Numbered from the stretch's first letter, positions 8,315 to 17,835 are shown. The stretch is 64,000 bases of DNA from Hyphomicrobiales bacterium (GCA_900469955.1 UBYX01000017.1:1-64000); one strand, 5' to 3'. The notes: generated by a model from the letters alone, not told the origin. A program made the numbers and translations.

Positions 8315-9244
8315 ATGGCTATTCTTCTTCTCGCAGAACACGACAACAACAGCCTCAACGACCAGACTGCCAAGGCGCTGACGGCAGCGTCTCAGATCGG
8401 TTCCGACGTACATGTGCTGGTCGCCGGCTCAGGGGCCAAGGGCGCCGCCGAACAGGCGAGCAAGCTTGCGGGGGTTTCCAAGGTGCTCATCGCCGACGAT
8501 GCGAGCCTTGCCAACAATCTCGCCGAACCGCTTGCCGACCTCATCGTTTCGCTTTCCGGTTCCTATGACACGATCATCGCCCCGGCCACAGCTTCCGCCA
8601 AGAACGTCATGCCGCGGGTCGCGGCTCTGCTCGACGTCGCCCAGGTCTCGGAAATCATCGAGGTGATCTCCGCCGATACGTTCAAGCGGCCGATCTATGC
8701 CGGCAATGCGCTCCAGACGGTACAGGCGACCGACGCAAAGAAGGTCATCACGGTGCGCACCGCCTCCTTCCAGGCAGCCGGTGACGGGGGTTCGGCATCG
8801 GTGGAAGCAATTCCGGCAGCCGGCAATACAGGCGTTTCCACCTTCGTATCGGATGCGTTGTCCTCGTCGGAACGTCCCGAACTCACCTCCGCCAAGATCA
8901 TCATCTCCGGCGGCCGGGCGCTCGGCTCAGCGGAAAAGTTCAAGGAAGTCATCCTTCCCGTGGCCGACAAGCTGGGGGCGGCGGTCGGCGCTTCCCGCGC
9001 CGCGGTCGACGCCGGTTATGCGCCGAACGACTGGCAGGTCGGCCAGACCGGCAAGGTGGTCGCTCCCGACCTCTATATCGCGGCCGGCATTTCCGGTGCC
9101 ATCCAGCATCTCGCCGGCATGAAGGATTCGAAGGTCATCGTCGCCATCAACAAGGACGAGGAGGCACCGATCTTCCAGGTCGCCGACTACGGCCTCGTCG
9201 GCGACCTCTTCGAAATCCTGCCTAAGCTCGAAAAGGCGCTTTAA
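8315..9244 (+). CDS. etfA: Electron transfer flavoprotein subunit alpha
   Basis: The FAD-carrying subunit of ETF (309 residues), partner of EtfB. The N-terminal half is the variable alpha/beta domain. The C-terminal half has the conserved FAD-binding stretch: [34 protein letters not shown], and the [22 protein letters not shown] segment that closes on the flavin. Length and domain order are normal for the group I ETF used in beta-oxidation and amino-acid catabolism. It is followed by a strong terminator hairpin at 9308, separating it from the dehydrogenase gene. Confidence 0.97.
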   Translation: MAILLLAEHDNNSLNDQTAKALTAASQIGSDVHVLVAGSGAKGAAEQASKLAGVSKVLIADDASLANNLAEPLADLIVSLSGSYDTIIAPATASAKNVMPRVAALLDVAQVSEIIEVISADTFKRPIYAGNALQTVQATDAKKVITVRTASFQAAGDGGSASVEAIPAAGNTGVSTFVSDALSSSERPELTSAKIIISGGRALGSAEKFKEVILPVADKLGAAVGASRAAVDAGYAPNDWQVGQTGKVVAPDLYIAAGISGAIQHLAGMKDSKVIVAINKDEEAPIFQVADYGLVGDLFEILPKLEKAL

Positions 9245-9307
9245 AGTTTTGTTCATTTCGCAAGCGCGAAAAATGCTGGCAAAACGGCAAGCAGCGGAAT
9301 AACAATC

Positions 9308-9340
9308 TGCCGGACTGTATCCACACAGTCCGGCATTTCT
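9308..9340 (+). terminator. Rho-independent terminator after etfA
   Basis: TGCCGGACTGT and ACAGTCCGGCA form a perfect 11-bp stem around ATCCAC, followed by TTTCT. It lies 64 bases after the etfA stop and 53 bases before the next start. Confidence 0.8.
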
Positions 9341-9392
9341 ATAAGATGGGCGCACCGCAGCGTCTCGGGAGCGAAACCCAGGGAAACCAACA

Positions 9393-10274
9393 ATGAGTTC
9401 GGTCATGAAGAATATCGGCATCATCGGAGCGGGCCAGATGGGCTGCGGCATAGCCCATGTCTCGGCTCTCGCCGGTTACAAGGTGCAGATGTACGACCTT
9501 TCCCCGGACCGGATTGAGGCTGCGCTTGCCACGATCAACGGCAATCTTGCCCGCCAGGTCGGCCACGGTAAATTGACCGATGACGAACGCAAGTCCGCGC
9601 TTTCCCTCATCTCCGGCTCGGCTGACCTGAACGACCTCGCCCCCATGGACCTGGTGATCGAGGCAGCGACAGAAGATGAGAGCGTCAAGCGCAAGATCTA
9701 TGCCCAGGTCTGTCCGGTCCTGAAGCAGGAAGCCCTGCTCGCCACCAACACATCTTCGCTGTCGATCACCCGTCTCGCCTCCGCCACCGACCGGCCGGAA
9801 CGATTCATGGGTATCCATTTCATGAACCCGGTGCCGGTGATGAAACTCGTCGAACTGGTGCGCGGCATCGCGACCGACGAGCCGACCTTCCGGGCCGCCA
9901 AGGAATATGTCGCGACACTCGACAAGACCGTGACGGTCGCCGAGGATTTCCCCGCATTCATCGTCAACCGCATCCTGCTGCCGATGATCAACGAGGCGAT
10001 CTACACCCTCTATGAAGGCGTCGGCTCGGTGGAGGCGATCGACACCGCCATGAAGCTTGGCGCCAACCATCCGATGGGCCCGCTGCAGCTGGCCGACTTC
10101 ATCGGCCTCGACACCTGCCTGTCGATCATGCAGGTGCTGCACGATGGTCTGGCCGACAGCAAATATCGCCCCTGCCCGCTTCTCGTCAAATACGTCGAAG
10201 CCGGCTGGCTAGGCCGCAAATCAGGCCGCGGCTTCTACGATTATCGCGGCGAAGTCCCGGTTCCGACGCGGTGA
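9393..10274 (+). CDS. 3-hydroxybutyryl-CoA dehydrogenase
   Basis: An NAD-dependent 3-hydroxyacyl-CoA dehydrogenase (293 residues) that interconverts acetoacetyl-CoA and 3-hydroxybutyryl-CoA. It has the dinucleotide motif GIIGAGQMGCGIA at the N-terminus, the active-site stretch HFMNPVPVMKLVE containing the catalytic His, and the C-terminal dimerisation domain ending GWLGRKSGRGFYDY. It is the single-domain form rather than a FadB fusion. The start follows CCAGGGAAACC. The neighbouring etfBA operon suggests a shared role in beta-oxidation, butyrate or polyhydroxybutyrate metabolism. The names hbdA, fadB2 and mmgB are all used for it. Confidence 0.93.
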   Translation: MSSVMKNIGIIGAGQMGCGIAHVSALAGYKVQMYDLSPDRIEAALATINGNLARQVGHGKLTDDERKSALSLISGSADLNDLAPMDLVIEAATEDESVKRKIYAQVCPVLKQEALLATNTSSLSITRLASATDRPERFMGIHFMNPVPVMKLVELVRGIATDEPTFRAAKEYVATLDKTVTVAEDFPAFIVNRILLPMINEAIYTLYEGVGSVEAIDTAMKLGANHPMGPLQLADFIGLDTCLSIMQVLHDGLADSKYRPCPLLVKYVEAGWLGRKSGRGFYDYRGEVPVPTR

Positions 10275-10287
10275 CGGCTATTGAGAC

Positions 10288-10956
10288 CTAAGGCGCCTTC
10301 GCGGCCGTAATAAGGGCCTTGGCATCGGGACTGTCCCAGGCCGCCGGGCCGTTCATGGCAGAGATCAGGCAGCCTTTTTTGTCCATCACCAGCGTGACCG
10401 GCAGGCCGAAGGCAAGTCCTTCCTTCTTCAGGCTGTTGAAGACTCCCATCGAACTGTCGCGGTAGTAGCCAAGCTTGTCGATGCCGTATTCGGCGAGAAA
10501 CGCCTTGGGTTTCTCGTCCGTACCAGTGTCGATGTTGACGGCCACGACTTCGAAGTCGGTTCCGCCCATTTCTTTCTGGAGAGCATTCAGCGCCGGCATC
10601 TCTTCGCGACAGGGGCCACACCAGGTGGCCCAGAGGTTGAGAAGCACGGTCTTGCCGGCAAAATCGGCCGTCTTCAGGTCTTGTCCCTCAGGTCCCTTGA
10701 AGGAAAGAGCGAGCGGCCGCGGCGGCTGGGCAGCCACCATCGCGGCGACCTGGCCCTTGGAAAACTCCGAAACCGACTTCACCCTCTCGACCGCGCCCTG
10801 GCAAGCCCCGGAGGACTGAGCGAGGAGAACGTCCCCGCCATTGCCAGACCCCATATTCGTCACGTATACCGCCACGGCGCCGGCGATGATCCCCGCGACG
10901 GCGGCAATCACGATCAATCGGACGGAAGGAAGGCCGAAAGGTCTTTTGGTCGTCAT
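10288..10956 (-). CDS. tlpA: TlpA-type thiol:disulfide interchange protein
   Basis: A membrane-anchored periplasmic thioredoxin of 222 residues. One N-terminal helix (about residues 13-32) is followed by a thioredoxin fold with the redox motif WCGPC at 112-116 and a cis-Pro context FGLPVTL. TlpA-family proteins keep periplasmic cysteines reduced, notably for cytochrome oxidase CuA assembly. The start is the ATG at 10954-10956 with GGAG six bases upstream, not the TTG one codon earlier. It is divergent from argH with only 24 bases between the starts, so the two promoters must overlap. Confidence 0.9.
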   Translation of the reverse strand: MTTKRPFGLPSVRLIVIAAVAGIIAGAVAVYVTNMGSGNGGDVLLAQSSGACQGAVERVKSVSEFSKGQVAAMVAAQPPRPLALSFKGPEGQDLKTADFAGKTVLLNLWATWCGPCREEMPALNALQKEMGGTDFEVVAVNIDTGTDEKPKAFLAEYGIDKLGYYRDSSMGVFNSLKKEGLAFGLPVTLVMDKKGCLISAMNGPAAWDSPDAKALITAAKAP

Positions 10957-10980
10957 CAACTACTCCAGGACTTTTGCATC

Positions 10981-12384
10981 ATGGCCGACGGTACGAAGGA
11001 CGCGACATCTTCCAACCAGATGTGGGGCGGGCGCTTCGCCTCCGGGCCGGATGCGATCATGGAGGAGATAAATGCCTCGATCGGTTTCGACAAGAAGCTC
11101 TATGCCCAGGATATCCGCGGCTCTATAGCGCATGCGACCATGCTGGCGGAGAAAGGCATCATTTCGGGCGAAGATAAAGACAAGATCTTGTCTGGCCTGA
11201 ACACGATCATGTCAGAGATCGAAAGCGGGCAATTCGAATTCTCCAGACAGCTCGAAGACATCCACATGAATATCGAGGCACGGTTGGCGACGCTGATCGG
11301 ACCCGCCGCCGGACGTCTGCACACCGCCCGCTCCCGCAACGATCAGGTGGCGCTCGACTTCCGCCTCTGGGTGAAGGAGGAGCTCGCCAAGACCGAGCGC
11401 ATGCTGACCGCGCTGATCACCGCCTTCCTCGATCGCGCCGAAGAGCATGCCGACACGGTGATGCCGGGCTTCACGCATCTCCAGACCGCCCAGCCGGTCA
11501 CCTTCGGCCACCACTGCATGGCCTATGTGGAAATGTTCGGCCGTGACCGCGCCCGCGTGCGGCATGCGATCGACCATCTCGACGAAAGCCCAATCGGCGC
11601 CGCGGCACTGGCAGGAACGCCCTATCCGATCGACCGCCACATGACGGCAAAGGCGCTCGGTTTCCGCGAACCGACCCGCAATTCGATCGACACCGTCTCC
11701 GACCGCGACTTCGCGCTGGAATTTCTGTCGGTCGCGGCAATCTGCGCTGTGCACCTGTCGCGCCTCGCCGAGGAAATCGTCATCTGGTCGACGCCGCAAT
11801 TCGGCTTCGTGCGCCTGTCGGACGCCTTTTCGACCGGCTCCTCGATCATGCCGCAGAAGAAGAACCCCGACGCAGCCGAACTGGTGCGCGCCAAGACCGG
11901 CCGCATCAACGGCTCGCTGGTGGCGCTCTTGACCGTCATGAAGGGCCTTCCGCTCGCCTATTCCAAGGACATGCAGGAAGACAAGGAACAGGTCTTCGAT
12001 GCCGCCGAGAACCTGGAACTGGCGATTGCGGCCATGACCGGCATGGTGCGCGACATGACGGTACGCGCAGACAATATGCGCGCCGCCGCAGGCGCGGGCT
12101 ATTCCACCGCGACCGACCTTGCCGACTGGCTGGTGCGGGAAGTCGGCCTGCCCTTCCGCGATGCTCACCATGTGACCGGCCGCGCGGTGGCATTGGCAGA
12201 ACAGAAGGGTTGCGACCTTTCCGAGCTCTCGCTCGCCGAACTCCAGGAGATCAATGCCGCGATCACCGACAAGGTTTTCAACGTGCTTTCGGTCGACGCC
12301 TCAGTCGCCAGCCGCCAGAGTTTTGGCGGCACCGCGCCGTCGGAAGTCAAGAAACAGATCGCCTGGTGGCGCGCCCGAAACTGA
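10981..12384 (+). CDS. argH: Argininosuccinate lyase
   Basis: Last enzyme of arginine synthesis, splitting argininosuccinate into arginine and fumarate. The 467-residue protein carries the fumarase/aspartase superfamily signature [11 protein letters not shown] at residues 286-296. It also has the substrate segments [11 protein letters not shown] at about 114-124 and [12 protein letters not shown] at about 161-172. Length matches the family. The start at 10981 lacks a strong ribosome-binding site but gives the conserved N-terminus [14 protein letters not shown]. It is followed by the LptM-like lipoprotein gene and lysA on the same strand. Confidence 0.97.
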   Translation: MADGTKDATSSNQMWGGRFASGPDAIMEEINASIGFDKKLYAQDIRGSIAHATMLAEKGIISGEDKDKILSGLNTIMSEIESGQFEFSRQLEDIHMNIEARLATLIGPAAGRLHTARSRNDQVALDFRLWVKEELAKTERMLTALITAFLDRAEEHADTVMPGFTHLQTAQPVTFGHHCMAYVEMFGRDRARVRHAIDHLDESPIGAAALAGTPYPIDRHMTAKALGFREPTRNSIDTVSDRDFALEFLSVAAICAVHLSRLAEEIVIWSTPQFGFVRLSDAFSTGSSIMPQKKNPDAAELVRAKTGRINGSLVALLTVMKGLPLAYSKDMQEDKEQVFDAAENLELAIAAMTGMVRDMTVRADNMRAAAGAGYSTATDLADWLVREVGLPFRDAHHVTGRAVALAEQKGCDLSELSLAELQEINAAITDKVFNVLSVDASVASRQSFGGTAPSEVKKQIAWWRARN

Positions 12385-12470
12385 AGACGAATTGTTCCCG
12401 GAAATGACTGCACAAGGGCGCGGAACTTCGCTATGAAGGTTCCGCAGCCGTGCCGGATATAGGTGTGAGA

Positions 12471-12677
12471 ATGTCGAAATCCCTGGTAAATATCGCCCGC
12501 ATCACCTTTGTGCTGAGCCTCGCCGGCGTCGTGGCTGTCGGCTGCGGCCGCAAGGGCGACCTCGACCGCCCGAGCACGCCGGTGGAGCAGCAGAACATCC
12601 GCAAGCCGGGCAAACCGGGAGAACGAAAACCCGAACCTGTCGCCGAAAAGCCTTTCGTTCTGGACCCGCTTCTGTAA
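12471..12677 (+). CDS. Small LptM-type (YifL-like) lipoprotein
   Basis: A 68-residue protein with a lipoprotein signal peptide (positively charged start, hydrophobic core, then AVGC with the lipidated cysteine) followed by GRKGDL and a Pro/Lys-rich tail. CGxKGxL after the lipid cysteine is the hallmark of the YifL/LptM family. In E. coli LptM helps maturation of the LPS translocon LptD. A gene of this kind between argH and lysA matches the usual position beside dapF/lysA. The ATG at 12471 fits the signal peptide better than GTG at 12450. Confidence 0.75.
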   Translation: MSKSLVNIARITFVLSLAGVVAVGCGRKGDLDRPSTPVEQQNIRKPGKPGERKPEPVAEKPFVLDPLL

Positions 12678-12690
12678 TTCGAGCACTGAC

Positions 12691-13959
12691 GTGAACCATT
12701 TTCATTACATCGACGGCGTGCTGCACGCCGAGAACGTGCCGATACCGGAAATCGCCAAGGCCGTTGGCACTCCCTTCTACGTCTATTCGACAGCAACGCT
12801 GGAGCGCCATTACAAGGTCTTCTCCCAGGCTTTCGCCGACGTGGATGCGATGGTCTGTTACGCCATGAAGGCGAATTCCAACCAGGCGGTACTCAAGACG
12901 CTCGGCCGCTTGGGCGCCGGTGTCGACGTGGTCTCCGGCGGCGAGCTTCGCCGGGCGCTGGCGGCCGGCATTCCCGCAAGCCGCATCATGTTCTCCGGTG
13001 TGGGAAAGACCGCGCATGAGATGGACCTAGCGCTTCAGGCCGGCATCTATTGCTTCAACGTTGAATCCGAGCCGGAACTGGAGGTGCTCAACCTCCGCGC
13101 CCAGAAGCTGGGAAAGAAGGCGCATGTCTCCTTCCGCATCAATCCCGATGTGGACGCCGGCACCCACGCCAAGATTTCTACCGGCAAGAAAGAGAACAAG
13201 TTCGGCATCTCCTACGAACGCGCCCGTGACGTCTATGCCCATGCGGCGACGCTTGATGGCATCGAGGTGACCGGCATCGACATGCATATCGGCAGCCAGA
13301 TCACCGAGCTGCAGCCGTTCGAAGAAGCCTTCCGGCTGCTGCGCGAGCTTGTCGACACGCTGCGCTCCGACGGTCACCGCATCGATCATGTCGATATAGG
13401 CGGCGGCCTGGGTATTCCCTACAAGGACGACAACAACCCGCCGCCGCTGCCCGATGCCTATGCGGAAACGGTAAAGCGGCAACTCCGCTCGCTGGAATGC
13501 CGGATCGTCACGGAACCCGGCCGGCTGATCGTCGGCAATGCTGGTATCCTGGTGACCGAGGTCATCTACGTCAAGGATAGCGACGAGAAGAGCTTCGTCA
13601 TCGTCGACGGCGCGATGAACGACCTCATCCGCCCGACACTCTATGACGCCTATCACATGGTCCGGCCGGTCGTCGTACCCGCGACCGACGCACCCCGGAT
13701 CAAGGCGGACGTGGTCGGTCCGGTCTGCGAGACCGGCGACTATCTGGCGCTCGACCGCGAGATGGCAGCACCCAAGCCGGGCGACCTGATCGCGGTTGCC
13801 TCGGCCGGCGCATACGGCGCTGTCCAGGCGGGCACCTACAACACCCGCCTGCTGGTGCCGGAAGTGCTGGTGAAGGGTAGCGATTTCCACATCGTGCGCC
13901 CGCGCGGCAGCTACGAGGATCTGATTGGCCTCGATTCCGTGCCGGCATGGCTTGCCTGA
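12691..13959 (+). CDS. lysA: Diaminopimelate decarboxylase
   Basis: A PLP enzyme that removes CO2 from meso-diaminopimelate to give lysine. The 422-residue protein has the PLP lysine in CYAMKANSN (Lys60), HIGSQI for cofactor contacts, GGGLGIPY, the EPGR motif and the active-site GPVCETGD near residue 345. The start is GTG at 12691, 13 bases after the lipoprotein stop. The protein begins MNHFHYIDGVLHAENVPI, the usual alphaproteobacterial N-terminus. Length is normal for fold-type III decarboxylases. Confidence 0.97.
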   Translation: MNHFHYIDGVLHAENVPIPEIAKAVGTPFYVYSTATLERHYKVFSQAFADVDAMVCYAMKANSNQAVLKTLGRLGAGVDVVSGGELRRALAAGIPASRIMFSGVGKTAHEMDLALQAGIYCFNVESEPELEVLNLRAQKLGKKAHVSFRINPDVDAGTHAKISTGKKENKFGISYERARDVYAHAATLDGIEVTGIDMHIGSQITELQPFEEAFRLLRELVDTLRSDGHRIDHVDIGGGLGIPYKDDNNPPPLPDAYAETVKRQLRSLECRIVTEPGRLIVGNAGILVTEVIYVKDSDEKSFVIVDGAMNDLIRPTLYDAYHMVRPVVVPATDAPRIKADVVGPVCETGDYLALDREMAAPKPGDLIAVASAGAYGAVQAGTYNTRLLVPEVLVKGSDFHIVRPRGSYEDLIGLDSVPAWLA

Positions 13960-14004
13960 GCGCTCAACGGCGCGTTCACTTTTGCGGGAAAGGCCGGAAA
14001 ATAT

Positions 14005-14021
14005 GGGGGCGAAAAGCCCCC
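14005..14021 (+). terminator. Weak hairpin after lysA
   Basis: GGGGGC and GCCCCC form a 6-bp stem around GAAAA, 45 bases after the lysA stop. No T-run follows, so termination here is uncertain and read-through into the TIGR02302 gene is possible. Confidence 0.3.
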
Positions 14022-14094
14022 CGCCCTCGTCTTCGCCATAAACATTGCCTATCTTGAAGCTTGATTTGCGCCGCCACGACTGGAGACGGACCGC

Positions 14095-16794
14095 ATGAGC
14101 CTCATCCGCAAAGGTGCCTTCGAGTCGCATCCCGAGCTTGCGCGTCGCGTTGCGCTGAAACGGTCGTTTGCGCGGATCGTCCTGTTTTTCGAGCGGATTT
14201 TGCCGCTCCTGCTGGCCCCCCTTGGGATTGCCGCCCTGTTTCTTTCCGCCGCATGGTTCGGCATCTTCCGCATAGCGCCCGATTGGCTGCGATGGATATT
14301 GGTCGGCGGCTTTGCCCTTGCCTTTGTGTATTCCATTCTTCCGCTCGGCCGGCTGCGCTGGCCGGCGGCCGAAGATGCCGATCGGCTGCTCGAGGACCGC
14401 AACAATCTTCCTCACCAGCCGGTCGCCGTGCAGGAAGACGAGCCAGCCTTCGAAACGCCCTTCGCCCGTGCGCTCTGGAAGGAGCATCAGCTCCGGATGG
14501 CAAGACGCATCGCGGAACTCGATGCCGGTCTGCCGCAGCCCGACATTGCCAAGCACGATCGGCTTGCTCTCCGCGCAATTCCAGCGCTCGTTTTCGTGAT
14601 TGCGCTCGGTTATTCGTTTTCGAACGGCGGCGGCTCGCCTGTCGATGCCTTCCGCCCCGCACCCCCTGCTCCCAGCATCAATCCGGATCTGCGTATCGAC
14701 GCGTGGCTGACGCCGCCGTCCTATACAGGCCGTGCTCCAGTTTTCCTGACGGGGCAACAGGCGACTGCCAAGGCAGCCGCGGTATCCATACCCGAAAACT
14801 CCGCACTGACGGTGCGCGTGACCGGTGGCGAAGGCGGCGAGGCCGTGGTGTTCGCGCCCAAAACGGGCGAAGACGCGGTGACCTTGATCACCGAGGAAGC
14901 CAAGAAGGCAGCGGAAAAGGCGGCGCAGCAGCCTGCGCAGACTACGGAACAAACGGCACAGGCACCCCGGACAGCAGCAGCGCCGCAGCAGGCCGACCAG
15001 CCGTTGCCGCCCCGCACATACACGCTCAATGTCGCTGAAAGCGGCAGCCTTACGGTGAACGGCCAGACCTGGGCCTTCGATGTCGTTCCCGACCGGGCGC
15101 CGGAAATCGCCTTCGACGGCCAGCCGCGGCGGTCGGTAAACGGCGCGCTCGAAATCGGCTTCACCGGCAAGGATGACTACGGCATCCGCGAAGCGCATGC
15201 ACTGATCGAGCCGGTAGAGGATCGTGATCCGGGCGCCACCCCGCTCTATCCGCCGCCGGAATACAGGCTGGATATGCCACGCCAGAACGGCCGGGAGGTC
15301 AAAGGCCTCACGAGCCGCAATCTTGTGGAACATCCGCTTGCGGGCAAGCGCGTAAAGATCACGCTGGTCGCCAAGGATGGCGCCGGCCAGACCGGACACA
15401 GTCCATCTCACGAAATGGTGCTGCCGTCCCGTGGCTTCTCCGAACCGCTTGCCGCCGCCGTTGCGGAGGAGCGTCAGGTTTTTGCGCTCGACACCCGCCA
15501 AATGCCACGCGCCATCGCGCTCAACGAAGCTCTGGCGGTCCGTCCCGACGAAACCATTCCGAACCTCGGCCACTTCCTGCTGATCCGCTCTGCGCTCGAG
15601 CGCATGAAACTTTCCCGCACCGAAGAGCAGCTTAAGGACACCGCCGATTATCTCTGGGAAATCGCCCTCGGCATCGAGGACGGCGATCTTTCGCTTGCCG
15701 AACGCCGTTTGCGGGATGCACAGCGCAATCTGGCGGAAGCTTTGGAAAACAAGGCTTCCGATCAGGAGATCGCCCGCCTGATGCAGGAGCTGCGCGAAGC
15801 CATGCAGCAGTTCATGAACGAGCTGGCGCAGCGGATGCAGAACGCCCCGCAGGCGCCGAACATGCAGGCCCAGAACATCATCCGCCAGCGCGACCTACAG
15901 AACATGATGGACCAGATCGAAAACCTCGCCCGGTCCGGCAATCGCGACGCGGCGCAGCAGATGCTCAACGAGCTGCAGCGCATGATGAACAACCTTCAAG
16001 CCGGGCGGATGCAGCGCGGCCAGCAGGGCCAGCAACAGAACAGCCAGATGCGCCAGCAGATCGACAAGCTCGGCGAGATCATGCAGGAACAGCAACGGCT
16101 GATGGATCAGACCTTCAAGCTGGATCAGGCGCTGCGCGACCGCATGCAGCGCGGCGACCCGAATGAACGGCCCTATGAGCAGAACCAGCAAGGTCAGCAG
16201 CAACAGGGCCAACAGCAGCAGGGCCAGCAAGGACAACAGGGGCAGCAGAACACCGACCAGATGACCGCCGAACAGCTCCGCGAGGCATTGAAGAACTTGC
16301 GCGCCCAGCAGGAAGGTCTCGGCAAGAAGCTCGAAGAACTGCAGAAAGGCCTGAAGGGACTTGGCATGCAGCCCGGTCAGGGCTTTGGCGATGCACAGCG
16401 TGAAATGGGCAATGCGGGCAAGGCGCTTGGCGAAGGCCAGGGCGAGCAGGCTGTGGAAGGCCAGGGCAATGCGCTCAACGCTCTGCGTCAGGGCGCGCAG
16501 AACATGATGCAGCAGATGATGCAGGCCATGCAGCAGCAGGGTCAGGGCCAGGGCCAGGGCCGCGAAGGCCCCGGGGAAAGCATGTCCTCGCAGGGAGGCC
16601 AGAACGGCCGTGATCCCTTGGGCCGGCCGCGCGCCACGTCAGGGCCGGACTTTGGCGATCAGGTGAAGGTGCCCGATGAGATCGACGTGCAGCGGGCGCG
16701 GGAAATCCTCGAAGCCATTCGCGAAAAACTCGGCAATGCGCTGTCGGGCGAAGCCGAGCGGCAATACCTGGAACGTCTCCTGGATATCCGCTGA
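14095..16794 (+). CDS. TIGR02302/DUF4175 family membrane protein of unknown function
   Basis: An 899-residue protein recognised as the TIGR02302 family, confined to alphaproteobacteria and without known function. There are two hydrophobic helices near the N-terminus (about 40-62 and 65-83) and a third near 162-178. A periplasm-like region follows, and then a long C-terminal half of low complexity. That half is helical and Gln/Met-rich at about residues 560-680, then QGQQ-rich at about 697-720. The end (DEIDVQRAREILEAIREKLG) is ordered and conserved-looking. It was sometimes annotated as an ATPase, but I see no Walker motif. It follows lysA and is convergent with cpdR, ending 4 bases before the cpdR stop. 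Confidence 0.85.
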   Translation: MSLIRKGAFESHPELARRVALKRSFARIVLFFERILPLLLAPLGIAALFLSAAWFGIFRIAPDWLRWILVGGFALAFVYSILPLGRLRWPAAEDADRLLEDRNNLPHQPVAVQEDEPAFETPFARALWKEHQLRMARRIAELDAGLPQPDIAKHDRLALRAIPALVFVIALGYSFSNGGGSPVDAFRPAPPAPSINPDLRIDAWLTPPSYTGRAPVFLTGQQATAKAAAVSIPENSALTVRVTGGEGGEAVVFAPKTGEDAVTLITEEAKKAAEKAAQQPAQTTEQTAQAPRTAAAPQQADQPLPPRTYTLNVAESGSLTVNGQTWAFDVVPDRAPEIAFDGQPRRSVNGALEIGFTGKDDYGIREAHALIEPVEDRDPGATPLYPPPEYRLDMPRQNGREVKGLTSRNLVEHPLAGKRVKITLVAKDGAGQTGHSPSHEMVLPSRGFSEPLAAAVAEERQVFALDTRQMPRAIALNEALAVRPDETIPNLGHFLLIRSALERMKLSRTEEQLKDTADYLWEIALGIEDGDLSLAERRLRDAQRNLAEALENKASDQEIARLMQELREAMQQFMNELAQRMQNAPQAPNMQAQNIIRQRDLQNMMDQIENLARSGNRDAAQQMLNELQRMMNNLQAGRMQRGQQGQQQNSQMRQQIDKLGEIMQEQQRLMDQTFKLDQALRDRMQRGDPNERPYEQNQQGQQQQGQQQQGQQGQQGQQNTDQMTAEQLREALKNLRAQQEGLGKKLEELQKGLKGLGMQPGQGFGDAQREMGNAGKALGEGQGEQAVEGQGNALNALRQGAQNMMQQMMQAMQQQGQGQGQGREGPGESMSSQGGQNGRDPLGRPRATSGPDFGDQVKVPDEIDVQRAREILEAIREKLGNALSGEAERQYLERLLDIR
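16186..16251 (+). repeat. CAG/CAA-GGC low-complexity repeat encoding QGQQ units
   Basis: Imperfect repeats of CAGCAACAGGGC-like units lie inside the TIGR02302 gene and encode runs of Gln and Gly. Weaker copies occur at about 16012-16040 and 16530-16560. Such a tract may vary in length between strains. Confidence 0.75.
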
Positions 16795-16798
16795 TCGA

Positions 16799-17176
16799 TC
16801 ACGCGGCGCGAGGTTTTTCCTCTGAGAGCGCCATCGCGACCGCCTTGCGGATATCCGGCAGCGCGAACGGCTTCTGCACCACGTCGACAATCTTGGCCGC
16901 CAGGTCGTCGGCGCGTTCACGCTGCTCGGCATAACCCGTCATCAGCAGGATCTTGAGCCCCGGGAATTGTTCGGAAGCCTGGTGGGCGAGTTCGATGCCG
17001 TCCATGACCGGCATGCGGATATCGGAAAGAAGCAGATCGAACGGACCCTGGCTGAGCTTTTCGAGACCTTCTGCGCCGTCGCCGGCCTCGTGCGTCTCAT
17101 GGCCGTCAAGGCGGAGTGCGCGTGCAACGAAGCTGCGAAGCGAATCCTCATCCTCGGTAATCAGGATTTTTGCCAT
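16799..17176 (-). CDS. cpdR: Response regulator CpdR
   Basis: A stand-alone receiver domain of 125 residues with acidic pocket ED (9-10), phospho-acceptor Asp52 in LLLSDIRMPVMDG, the switch Thr in LLMTGYAEQ, and the conserved Lys in VQKPFALPD. The closest known family is CpdR, which in its unphosphorylated form delivers substrates to ClpXP and so governs CtrA turnover in Caulobacter and rhizobia. The ATG at 17176 gives the conserved MAKILITEDEDSLRSFVARAL start; another ATG lies three codons upstream. A CtrA-like half-site lies about 90 bases upstream. Confidence 0.88.
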   Translation of the reverse strand: MAKILITEDEDSLRSFVARALRLDGHETHEAGDGAEGLEKLSQGPFDLLLSDIRMPVMDGIELAHQASEQFPGLKILLMTGYAEQRERADDLAAKIVDVVQKPFALPDIRKAVAMALSEEKPRAA

Positions 17177-17246
17177 AGCGATCATCGCTCCCTGTCTGTT
17201 TCATATCGGGAGCAAATCATCAGAGTTTTCTTGTCGAGGAGTAAAC

Positions 17247-17267
17247 GCCGGCCCTCGGGAGGCCGGC
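17247..17267 (-). terminator. Hairpin between hpt and cpdR
   Basis: GCCGGCC and GGCCGGC form a perfect 7-bp stem with loop CTCGGGA, just downstream of hpt on the minus strand. On that strand it is followed by GTTTAC, a poor U-tract, so it may terminate hpt only partly. Confidence 0.45.
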
Positions 17268-17275
17268 ATGGTTAA
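17268..17275 (-). promoter_or_regulatory. CtrA-like half-site TTAACCAT upstream of cpdR
   Basis: TTAACCAT reads on the minus strand 92 bases upstream of the cpdR start. It matches the half-site motif used by the master regulator CtrA in alphaproteobacteria. A single 8-base match can occur by chance. Confidence 0.3.
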
Positions 17276-17292
17276 CACCTTGACACCGCCGG

Positions 17293-17835
17293 TCAGGCGT
17301 CTCCGGTAACGACGCCGACGAAGGGGAGCTCGCGGAACGCATAGGCCACATCCATGCCGTAGCCGACGACGAAGTAATCCGGGCATTCGAAACCGACATA
17401 GTCCGCCTCGAGCTGCTCCTTGCGCTTTACGTGCTTGTCGAGCAGCACGGCGACCGAAACATGGCGAGCACCACGCTCGTAAAGGATTTCTTTTGCGAAT
17501 TTCAGCGTACGGCCGGATTCGAGGATATCGTCGATCAGAAGCACATCGCGGTCCTTCACGTCGCTGTCGATATCCTTGACGATGCGCACGCCCTGCGAAA
17601 CGGTTCCGGTGCCGTAGCTCGAAAGGGTGATGAACTCCACCTCCGGCGCAAGGCCGGTATCATGCAGGGCGCGCAACAAGTCGGCAGCGAAGATGAACGA
17701 GCCCTTGAGGATGGCGATGACGAGCAGGTCCTTGGTCGGGCCGGCGGCAATATCTGCAGCCATCGCCCGGTTGCGTTCGGCTATCTGCTCTGCGGTAAAA
17801 AGCGGCTCAATGGTTTTGCCGCGCACGACGGGCAT
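17293..17835 (-). CDS. hpt: Hypoxanthine phosphoribosyltransferase
   Basis: A purine salvage enzyme joining hypoxanthine or guanine to PRPP. The 180-residue protein has the PRPP-binding motif DVLLIDDILESGRTL (about residues 98-112), the ILKGSFIFAADLLR loop and the C-terminal DYFVVGYGMD segment typical of the bacterial Hpt group. The start is the ATG at 17833-17835 with AGGAG six bases upstream. The open frame extends further upstream with no supporting signal. It lies upstream of cpdR on the same strand, separated by a hairpin. Confidence 0.95.
   Translation of the reverse strand: MPVVRGKTIEPLFTAEQIAERNRAMAADIAAGPTKDLLVIAILKGSFIFAADLLRALHDTGLAPEVEFITLSSYGTGTVSQGVRIVKDIDSDVKDRDVLLIDDILESGRTLKFAKEILYERGARHVSVAVLLDKHVKRKEQLEADYVGFECPDYFVVGYGMDVAYAFRELPFVGVVTGDA

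Noticed and set aside
13027..15573. An 848-codon open frame on the minus strand
   Set aside because: It is antisense to lysA and the TIGR02302 gene, has biased composition and no recognisable motif.
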